Origin: Alphaproteobacteria bacterium
Lineage (GTDB): Bacteria; Pseudomonadota; Alphaproteobacteria; Micavibrionales; SZUA-601
DNA length: 5,629 nt
Direction: 5' to 3'
NCBI GenBank assembly: GCA_028290805.1
Contig: JAQGJA010000143.1
Span: forward strand, 1-5,629
Positions 1-4,190 of the stretch are shown here, piece after piece (positions within the stretch are counted from its first letter, which is position 1; the number at the start of each line of letters is the position of its first letter). The position numbers and the translations under genes are program-made. Under the pieces are notes generated by a model. It was not told the origin of the DNA and made no database searches. It saw nothing but the letters and a program-made list of their open reading frames with translations.

Positions 1-59
1 AATGTTACGGCAACGACCGTAAGCGCTTTGATTCATTAATCAATGTCAATGTCCGCTAG
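1..59 (+). CDS. C-terminal end of a Crp/Fnr-family regulator (partial)
   Basis: Reading from base 3 gives CYGNDRKRFDSLINVNVR followed by TAG at 57-59. This aligns with the tail of the complete Crp/Fnr gene downstream, which ends CYVNDYERFQRNL...SGVR-TAG. Both share the Cys-Tyr start, the Asn-Asp pair, an Arg-Phe pair, an Asn-rich stretch, a final Val-Arg and the same stop context. At DNA level both contain aatgttacg at the equivalent place and cgctagaggac around the stop. I infer that the missing 5' part encodes a paralogue of the 184-918 gene, so the two are tandem duplicates. Only about 18 codons are visible, so the family call rests wholly on this match. The 124-base gap to the next start would allow co-transcription or a separate promoter. 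Confidence 0.7.
   Translation, partial: CYGNDRKRFDSLINVNVR
28..43. promoter_or_regulatory. FNR/CRP-like inverted repeat (TTGATT-N4-AATCAA)
   Basis: The bases read TTGATT CATT AATCAA, a perfect 6-base inverted repeat around 4 bases. It resembles the TTGAT-N4-ATCAA boxes bound by Fnr-type regulators but has N6 between the 5-base half-sites, so it is not an exact match. It lies inside the 3' end of the upstream paralogue, about 140 bases before the start of the complete Crp/Fnr gene. It could be an autoregulatory site or simply AT-rich coding sequence. Confidence 0.2.
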
Positions 60-64
60 AGGAC
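54..64 (+). repeat. Direct repeat copy 1 at paralogue stop codon
   Basis: cgctagaggac spans the stop codon of the partial Crp/Fnr gene and recurs at 913-923 across the stop of the complete copy. The identity continues 5 bases past the TAG and then ends. This supports common descent of the two gene ends. It is too short to be a mobile-element repeat. Confidence 0.6.
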
Positions 65-100
65 AGTTTTAACAGATTTCCGCGCGTACATTCCCCGGCA

Positions 101-119
101 CAGGGCAAATGGCGCCCTG
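101..119. other. Small hairpin between the two Crp/Fnr paralogues
   Basis: CAGGGC (101-106) pairs with GCCCTG (114-119) across a 7-base loop. No T-run follows, so it is not a standard intrinsic terminator. It may be a weak stem in the leader of the 184-918 gene or the end of the upstream transcript. Confidence 0.3.
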
Positions 120-183
120 CATAATAAGCGAGCTTGGCGTGTCATCTTATTACTCCCCCGCTCGGACAATGGACAGGGGAAAG

Positions 184-918
184 ATGTCTTTATCAAAGAT
201 CCATTTCACGAATCGCATCCTTGCGGCTTTGCCGCCTGACGATTTGCGCCTGCTGCTGCCTTACCTGAAACTGGTCGATCTGAAGCAAAAACACGTGCTT
301 TACGATATTGGACAGCCGATTGATGCGCTTTATTTCATCGAACAGGGCGTCGCCTCGGTCCTGACCACCATGGAAGGCGGCGCCAGTATCGAGGTCGGCA
401 TGATCGGCTTTGAAGGGATGGTGCCGGTTTCCGCCATGCTGGGCGAAAAACGCGCCGAACAAAACATGGTCATGCAGCTGCCCGGCCGCGCCGCAAAAAT
501 CAGCACCGAGCATTGCAAGGCGGGTTTTGAACAAAGTCCGCGCATCCGCAAGGCGATTTTATATTATACCAATTCCTTTTTGAACCTGGGGGCCCAGACC
601 GCCGCCTGTAACCGCCTGCATTCCATCGAACAGCGCCTGGCCCGCTGGCTGCTGATGTCCAGCGACCGGTTCCAGTCGACAACCCTGCCGCTGACCCAGG
701 AATATATTTCGAACATGCTGGGCGTGCGCCGCGTCGGCGTCACCGAAACGGCTGGCGAATTGCAGCGTTCGGCCCTGATCCGCTACAACCCGGGGCAGAT
801 CACCATCATCGACCGCGAAGGCCTCGAGAAAATTGCCTGCGAATGTTACGTCAATGATTATGAGCGTTTCCAGCGTAATTTGAATTTCAACAATTTAAAT
901 CTCAGTGGTGTTCGCTAG
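184..918 (+). CDS. Crp/Fnr-family transcriptional regulator
   Basis: This is a 244-residue DNA-binding regulator with the Crp/Fnr layout. An N-terminal effector-binding beta-roll covers about residues 10-115 (NRILAALPPDDL, then FIEQGVAS and IEVGMIGFEGM). A dimerisation helix with EQRLARWLLM follows, then a C-terminal winged helix-turn-helix at about 169-200 (PLTQEYISNMLGVRRVGVTE). The GVRRVGVT recognition segment matches a large alphaproteobacterial subgroup usually annotated only as Crp/Fnr. It lacks the N-terminal cysteine cluster that holds the Fe-S centre in FNR, so direct oxygen sensing of that type is unlikely. The cAMP phosphate-binding motif of true CRP is also not evident, so the effector is unknown. 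The reading frame is open from 109, but ATG 184 is preferred because AGGGGA (175-180) lies just before it and the family homology begins there. The upstream neighbour is a paralogue. A receiver-domain gene follows on the same strand. Confidence 0.9.
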   Translation: MSLSKIHFTNRILAALPPDDLRLLLPYLKLVDLKQKHVLYDIGQPIDALYFIEQGVASVLTTMEGGASIEVGMIGFEGMVPVSAMLGEKRAEQNMVMQLPGRAAKISTEHCKAGFEQSPRIRKAILYYTNSFLNLGAQTAACNRLHSIEQRLARWLLMSSDRFQSTTLPLTQEYISNMLGVRRVGVTETAGELQRSALIRYNPGQITIIDREGLEKIACECYVNDYERFQRNLNFNNLNLSGVR

Positions 919-923
919 AGGAC
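913..923 (+). repeat. Direct repeat copy 2 at paralogue stop codon
   Basis: This is the second copy of cgctagaggac, across the stop of the complete Crp/Fnr gene. It is identical to 54-64 and is part of the longer similarity between the two gene tails. Confidence 0.6.
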
Positions 924-933
924 GGCCACAATG

Positions 934-948
934 TTAATTCTCTGTTAA
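934..948 (+). promoter_or_regulatory. CtrA-box-like motif (TTAA-N7-TTAA) before the receiver gene
   Basis: TTAA at 934-937 and TTAA at 945-948 are separated by exactly 7 bases. This is the full consensus spacing for CtrA, the cell-cycle master regulator of alphaproteobacteria. It is also a direct repeat of GTTAAT with an 11-base period, one helical turn. It sits about 36 bases before the receiver-gene start in a 66-base intergenic gap, a sensible place for transcriptional control. The AT-rich segment at 945-952 could also serve as a -10 region, so the match may be coincidental. Confidence 0.4.
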
Positions 949-984
949 TAATCATGTCTACCGCGTTGAAAAACCCAGGTGAGC

Positions 985-1461
985 ATGGCCCTTTCTTTAA
1001 AACACACCTCCCATTCCTATGACTCCCATAAACAGGATAACACGCCAGACATGTTTTATGCGTTGCGCCCGGATCATATCCTTTTAGTCGAAGATGATCC
1101 GGCCAATCTGCTGGTCGCTTCGACCTTGCTTGAAACTTTCGGCTATCCCTTTGATATCGCCACCAGCGGTTATGAAGCGGTGGAAAAGGCGGACCGGTGC
1201 TTTTACCCGGTCATCATCATGGATATGCGGATGCCCGATATCAGCGGTTTGCAGGCCACAAGCCTGATCCGCGAAAACGAGCGCAAGCCGGGCCGCCACG
1301 CCTCGAAAATTATTTGCGTCACCGCCAATGCCCTTATCGGTGAACATGAACGCTGCATCGCCTCGGGCATGGATGACTATCTCAGCAAGCCTTACAAGCT
1401 TGAAGAATTACGCGATAAACTGCGTATCATTTTCACCGCCATAAGCGACAATTCTGAATAG
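985..1461 (+). CDS. Single-domain response regulator (receiver protein)
   Basis: The protein of 158 residues is a CheY-like receiver with a roughly 30-residue N-terminal extension and no output domain. Numbered from ATG 985, the acidic pair is D37-D38 in ILLVEDD, the phospho-acceptor is D80 in IIMDMRMPDISG, the switch Thr is T113 in CVTANA, and the conserved Lys is K135 in DDYLSKP. All key residues are present, so phosphorylation should work. The MDMRMP and GMDDYLSKP signatures resemble receivers at the C-terminus of hybrid histidine kinases more than DivK or CpdR. It probably acts as a phosphotransfer or protein-interaction switch, with kinase partner unknown. A GTG at 979 is in frame, but AGGTGA (977-982) just before ATG 985 favours the ATG. 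ATG 1051 would still leave the domain intact. A CtrA-like box lies upstream. The gene converges with the - strand P-loop gene, 23 bases away. Confidence 0.9.
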   Translation: MALSLKHTSHSYDSHKQDNTPDMFYALRPDHILLVEDDPANLLVASTLLETFGYPFDIATSGYEAVEKADRCFYPVIIMDMRMPDISGLQATSLIRENERKPGRHASKIICVTANALIGEHERCIASGMDDYLSKPYKLEELRDKLRIIFTAISDNSE

Positions 1462-1484
1462 CCGATTTAAAGCGCAATTTAATG

Positions 1485-2048
1485 TTATTCAGCAAGCGGC
1501 AGTAAGCCTAATATGCTTTCGGCAGCCTGGCTTGCGCTGAATTCCGTAATATCCAGTGTAAATCCGTTTTCGGGTTGCAGAAGTTGATTTTCGCGGAGGA
1601 TCTTTTGCGCTGTTCCCGTATCCGTCAATTTGAATCCCGCCACGCGGCCCGGTGATTGCAGGCGGCGCATTAATTCATCCCTATCGCAATGCAGGGCAAC
1701 AGGCAGAAATTCCCGGTTTTGCCCTTTCGCCCAATTGCGGATGAACTCATAAAATTCCACTCGGGCTGGATCGTTTTCATACAAGACGCTGGTCAGGATC
1801 AAGTTCTGTGATGGCGCCGCCGCATCAACAAATTCCAGGAAATTAAGCCAGGCTTTCATCGTATGATGTTTCAATACCGGTTCAATCGCCGCATAATTTT
1901 CACGCAATTGTTTCGCCGCCACCTGGCGCAAGGCATTACTGAGCAGATGATTTTGCACGGCGATAAAATCGCTCTGCCTTTCAATCTCGGCCGCGATGGT
2001 ATTTTTCCCCACGCCAGGATAGCCGAAAAGATAAATCAGCGACGACAT
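1485..2048 (-). CDS. P-loop (AAA/kinase-like) nucleotide-binding protein
   Basis: The protein of 187 residues opens with a Walker A motif at residues 9-17, GYPGVGKNT, preceded by the beta-strand SLIYLF. This is the arrangement in small P-loop kinases and AAA_33-like ATPases. Later, LILTSVLYEND could supply the second strand, and LHCDRDELMRRLQSPGR looks like the lid region with arginines seen in shikimate-kinase-like and gluconokinase-like enzymes. I therefore expect ATP-dependent phosphotransfer on a small molecule, but the substrate cannot be read from the sequence. No signal peptide or membrane segment is seen, so it should be cytoplasmic. ATG 2048 overlaps the coaD stop by one base (TGATG), with GGTAGGG just upstream. 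A GTG at 2051 is an alternative. Coupling to coaD suggests co-expression, not necessarily a role in CoA synthesis. It is last in the operon, and no terminator is visible before the convergent gene. Confidence 0.75.
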   Translation of the reverse strand: MSSLIYLFGYPGVGKNTIAAEIERQSDFIAVQNHLLSNALRQVAAKQLRENYAAIEPVLKHHTMKAWLNFLEFVDAAAPSQNLILTSVLYENDPARVEFYEFIRNWAKGQNREFLPVALHCDRDELMRRLQSPGRVAGFKLTDTGTAQKILRENQLLQPENGFTLDITEFSASQAAESILGLLPLAE

Positions 2049-2548
2049 CACCCTACCCGCGCCAGCAAAGCATCACGCACTTCGGGCGTCAGATACGGCT
2101 CGAATTTAGCGCCTGCAATGCCGGCGCGGGCCATTTCCTTGACCACGCTGCTGGACACATCGCGCAGGGTGTTTTCGGTGAAGAGGAACACCGTGTCGAT
2201 TGCGGGGGCCAGGCGGCGATTGACCAGAACCATCTGTTCCTCATGCGCGTAATCGGCAGCATTGCGCAGGCCCTTGACCAGAATTCCTGCACCTATCTGC
2301 GCAGCATGGTCAACAGTTGGGCCGGTAAAATCATGTACCGCGATGCGGGCTTTTTCGTCCTCAGTCAAAAAGTCTTGTAAGGCAGCGGCCAGCATGTTCT
2401 TGCGCTCTTCGAGACTGAATAAATAATTCTTGCCGCCATTCTGCCCGACCCCGATCACCACACGCGGGCAAAACGCCAAAGCGCGCCGCACCAGGTCCAG
2501 ATGCCCGCGCGTGACCGGATCGAACGAGCCGGGATAAAAGCCGATCAT
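2048..2548 (-). CDS. coaD: Pantetheine-phosphate adenylyltransferase (CoaD)
   Basis: CoaD transfers AMP from ATP to 4'-phosphopantetheine, giving dephospho-CoA and pyrophosphate, the penultimate step of coenzyme A synthesis in the cytoplasm. The 166-residue length fits the family (about 160-170). The nucleotidyltransferase signature is at residues 7-18, GSFDPVTRGHLD, holding the T-x-x-H catalytic motif (T13, H16). FSLEERKNML follows at 44-53, then VKGLRNAADYAHEEQM at 91-106, corresponding to the IRGLRAVADFEYEMQ segment of E. coli CoaD, and VSSSVVKEMA at 131-140, matching the ISSS motif. The start at 2548 overlaps the TAA of the upstream gene by one base (TAATG), and its own stop overlaps the next gene, so translation is probably coupled throughout. 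No truncation is seen. Confidence 0.97.
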   Translation of the reverse strand: MIGFYPGSFDPVTRGHLDLVRRALAFCPRVVIGVGQNGGKNYLFSLEERKNMLAAALQDFLTEDEKARIAVHDFTGPTVDHAAQIGAGILVKGLRNAADYAHEEQMVLVNRRLAPAIDTVFLFTENTLRDVSSSVVKEMARAGIAGAKFEPYLTPEVRDALLARVG

Positions 2549-2886
2549 TATTCAGGGCCCGTCTTGCGGATGACCGTAATGGGATAATGGCCGCGGAAGA
2601 AACGATTCAGGAATTTGAAGGAAATCGGCTCACCGTCTTCGTCGTCGATAACATGAAAACTGTTATAATTATTAGGGTCCGGTTCTTTATAGACCCCTTT
2701 GACCAACACGTTTTTTCCAACGGCCAGGGCTTCGTTTTCAATATAAAGTTCCAGCACATCGCCATCCTGCAAAGCTGTCGAGGATTGATCAGGATCAGGT
2801 TCCACGTCTTCTGAAACGCCCAGCGTTCTGACCCCTTCCTGATCCGTCCAGACATAACTGAATCCGGTGAAGATTTGTGTGGTCAT
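2548..2886 (-). CDS. Uncharacterised small protein, paralogue of the adjacent upstream gene
   Basis: This acidic protein of 112 residues is not one I recognise. It is a diverged paralogue of the 2913-3284 product. Shared positions include EG at 17-18, LG at 22-23, EP at 29-30, the segment LxxGDxLE at 39-46, NE at 51-52, G(V/I)YxE near 64-68, and a closing hydrophobic stretch followed by (V/I)(I/L)R (PITVIRK). The pattern of alternating hydrophobics and turn residues suggests a small beta-rich fold. There is no signal peptide, membrane segment or catalytic motif. The reading frame is open to 3051, but ATG 2886 (MTTQIF) is chosen because it aligns with the start of the paralogue and avoids a long overlap. 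Its ribosome-binding site is poor. The stop overlaps the coaD ATG, so it is presumably co-translated with CoaD. Confidence 0.7.
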   Translation of the reverse strand: MTTQIFTGFSYVWTDQEGVRTLGVSEDVEPDPDQSSTALQDGDVLELYIENEALAVGKNVLVKGVYKEPDPNNYNSFHVIDDEDGEPISFKFLNRFFRGHYPITVIRKTGPE

Positions 2887-2912
2887 TGTTGTTTCTTTCT
2901 TTGACTTTTCAT

Positions 2913-3284
2913 TTAAATATCGTTCCGCAAAACGCGGATGGGCGGCTCCCAATTGAAAATACCCATCAATGTACCCGCGGGAATTATTTTTCCGCCATCC
3001 GTCGGCGGCAGGGGGAAATTTCCATCTGCAAGACAATAGCTTATAGCCCATTCGCGATAAGAAATCGTCTCGGCCTGCAAATAAGCCGGCATTGCTTCTT
3101 TCTCGTGATAGATGCCCGAAGCCAGCAGGATATGCCGCTCGTTATCCATGAAAATTTCCAGCCGGTCGCCCTCTTTCAGGAGCGTCGGCCGGGCTTTCGG
3201 TTCTTCGCTCGTCTGAATTCCAAGAACGGAGATGCCTTCGTGTTCAAAATGAAATTCGCCTTTGCCTTCCAGAATAACGGTCAT
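2913..3284 (-). CDS. Uncharacterised small protein, first gene of the coaD operon
   Basis: This protein of 123 residues is of unknown family. Its N-terminal half aligns with the downstream neighbour: EGISVLG at 16-22, EP at 28-29, LLKEGDRLEIFMDNE at 35-49, SGIYHE at about 56-61. The ends also match, PIRVLRND here against PITVIRKTG there. The middle contains an extra Gly/Pro-rich segment (PLPPTDGGKIIPAGT). No membrane segment, signal peptide or enzyme motif is visible. ATG 3284 is preferred because GGGAGA (3289-3294) sits 4 bases upstream and the paralogue begins at the same point. An in-frame ATG at 3317 would add 11 residues and overlap the stop of a tiny upstream ORF. The gap to the next gene is 26 bases. 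It may work with its paralogue, for example as a heterodimer, but this is inference. Confidence 0.75.
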   Translation of the reverse strand: MTVILEGKGEFHFEHEGISVLGIQTSEEPKARPTLLKEGDRLEIFMDNERHILLASGIYHEKEAMPAYLQAETISYREWAISYCLADGNFPLPPTDGGKIIPAGTLMGIFNWEPPIRVLRNDI

Positions 3285-3316
3285 GGATTCTCCCTTGTTT
3301 GTCCAAAACCCTAGCA

Positions 3317-3391
3317 TTACCGGCTTTCTTGGGCAAGCTTTGGCGTTTTGTCTTGCCTTTTTACGGCTTTCCGCTTAAGTGTTTTCTTCAT
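3317..3391 (-). CDS. Possible 24-residue basic peptide upstream of the operon
   Basis: An ATG at 3391 opens 24 codons beginning MKKTLKRKAVKRQDK, with 10 Lys or Arg residues, and closes with TAA. The TAA overlaps an in-frame ATG (3317) of the following gene as TAATG, the junction type used at coaD. Against it, no good ribosome-binding site precedes the ATG, no family is recognised, and the length is within chance. It could be a small protein, a leader peptide, or non-coding leader sequence of the operon. Confidence 0.25.
   Translation of the reverse strand: MKKTLKRKAVKRQDKTPKLAQESR
3332..3362 (+). other. Inverted repeat with T-run in the divergent region
   Basis: GGCAAG (3332-3337) pairs with CTTGCC (3352-3357) across a 14-base loop, followed on the + strand by TTTTT. 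It looks like a weak terminator on the + strand, but no + strand gene lies upstream to be terminated. On the - strand it would be a stem in the operon leader. The 170-base divergent region otherwise holds the possible small ORF and the infC leader. I could not assign a convincing promoter for either direction. Confidence 0.2.
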
Positions 3392-3441
3392 GGTCTTGCG
3401 GTATTTTAATCGTACGGCCTGACTATTGCCGAAACCATCAC

Positions 3442-3447
3442 AGGAGA
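3442..3447 (+). promoter_or_regulatory. Shine-Dalgarno of infC that favours an AUC start
   Basis: AGGAGA lies 8 bases (counted from AGGAG) before ATC 3455 and only 2 bases before TTG 3449. The spacing is normal for the ATC and too short for the TTG, so this site decides the likely start of infC. Confidence 0.7.
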
Positions 3448-3454
3448 ATTGCCC

Positions 3455-4090
3455 ATCTATCCGCCTCGCCCGACGAATACCGAACTGCGCCCGCCCCACG
3501 ATACGCGCAGCGAAAACCGCTCTTCCGATGAAAACCGCATTAATGAACAAATCCGCGTCCCCAAAGTCCGCGCCATCGATGCCGACGGGGAAATGCTGGG
3601 CGTTCTGAATACGCGCGATGCTATTGAAAAGGCGCGCGATGCCGGGCTGGACCTGGTGGAAATCTCTCCCAATGCCGAGCCGCCGGTCTGCAAGATCATG
3701 GATTACGGCAAGTTCCGCTATCAGCAGCAAAAGAAAAAAGCCGAAGCGCGCAAAAAACAAAAGATCATCGAGATCAAGGAACTGAAACTGCGCCCCAGCA
3801 TCGACGACCACGATCTGGAAGTCAAAATGCGCGCCGCCATCCGCTTCTTGGACGAAGGCGACAAGGTCAAGTTCACGCTGCGTTTCCGCGGCCGCGAAAT
3901 GGCCCACCAGGAAATCGGTATGCGCCTTCTGGCCCGCGTACGCGCCACCCTGCTGGACAAGATCCGCGTCGAGCAGGAACCCAAATTCGAAGGCAACCAG
4001 GTCATCATGGTCGTCGCCCCCGCCCCGGCCGCCGCCAAAACCGCCGCACCGAAAACGGACAAGCCCGACGAAGCCAAAACGGCAGAGTAA
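3455..4090 (+). CDS. infC: Translation initiation factor IF3, probable AUC start
   Basis: IF3 binds the 30S subunit, blocks early 50S joining and checks initiator tRNA and start codon. From ATC 3455 the product has 211 residues. It has a variable N-terminal tail, then the N-domain from about residue 27 (NRINEQIRVPKVRAID, LDLVEISPNAEPPVCKIMDYGKF), a Lys-rich linker helix (QQKKKAEARKKQKIIEIKELKLRP), and the C-domain (KVKFTLRFRGREMAHQEIG to NQVIMVVAP). A Pro/Ala/Lys tail of about 24 residues follows. The frame has no ATG or GTG between the upstream stop (3407) and ATG 3593, which falls inside the N-domain, so the start must be non-canonical. TTG 3449 is the alternative but is too close to AGGAGA. 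AUU or AUC starts are known for infC in several bacteria, where IF3 represses its own synthesis. The usual partners rpmI and rplT do not follow. A terminator does. Confidence 0.93.
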   Translation: MYPPRPTNTELRPPHDTRSENRSSDENRINEQIRVPKVRAIDADGEMLGVLNTRDAIEKARDAGLDLVEISPNAEPPVCKIMDYGKFRYQQQKKKAEARKKQKIIEIKELKLRPSIDDHDLEVKMRAAIRFLDEGDKVKFTLRFRGREMAHQEIGMRLLARVRATLLDKIRVEQEPKFEGNQVIMVVAPAPAAAKTAAPKTDKPDEAKTAE

Positions 4091-4108
4091 CCGAAGGCCG
4101 CTAAATCC

Positions 4109-4138
4109 AAGCCTCTCCCCATACGGAGAGGCTTTTTT
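4109..4138 (+). terminator. Intrinsic terminator of infC
   Basis: GCCTCTCC (4111-4118) pairs perfectly with GGAGAGGC (4125-4132) over a 6-base loop, extended by AA/TT, and is followed by TTTTTT (4133-4138). It lies 20 bases after the infC stop and before the heme A synthase promoter, so infC appears to end as a single-gene transcript here. Confidence 0.93.
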
Positions 4139-4154
4139 GTATCTGCGCACGGAA

Positions 4155-4183
4155 TTGCCATGCTTCTTTTACCAGCCTATATT
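4155..4183 (+). promoter_or_regulatory. Near-consensus sigma-70-type promoter for heme A synthase
   Basis: TTGCCA (4155-4160) and TATATT (4178-4183) are each 5 of 6 matches to consensus, separated by exactly 17 bases. Transcription should begin around 4190-4191, which coincides with the ATG at 4191. This implies a leaderless or nearly leaderless mRNA and agrees with the lack of a ribosome-binding site. Confidence 0.65.
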
Positions 4184-4190
4184 CCCTTGC

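Noticed and set aside
109..183. N-terminal extension of the Crp/Fnr regulator from 109
   Set aside because: The extra 25 residues do not look like the family. The site lies in a hairpin region, and ATG 184 has a Shine-Dalgarno match.
1462..1484. TTAA-N8-TTAA sequence between the convergent genes as a second CtrA box
   Set aside because: The spacer is 8 rather than 7 bases, and the site lies between two convergent stops where a promoter element is unlikely.
1863..2252. + strand open frame of 129 codons
   Set aside because: It is antisense across the coaD/P-loop junction. coaD is certain and the P-loop gene has a clear Walker A motif.
2887..3051. N-terminal extension of the second paralogue up to 3051
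   Set aside because: It would overlap the first paralogue by about 140 bases, and the alignment of the two proteins begins at ATG 2886.
2877..3314. + strand open frame of 145 codons
   Set aside because: It is antisense to the paralogue pair, which is supported by mutual similarity, a good ribosome-binding site and operon overlaps.
3396..3425. Possible infC promoter with TTGCGG as -35
   Set aside because: No acceptable -10 occurs at 16-18 base spacing, so I did not call it.
3317..4150. Long - strand open frame of 277 codons opposite infC
   Set aside because: It is antisense to the well-conserved infC gene, with low-complexity Phe/Gly/Asp/Arg composition typical of a shadow frame. Only its last 24 codons, outside infC, were kept as a doubtful small ORF.
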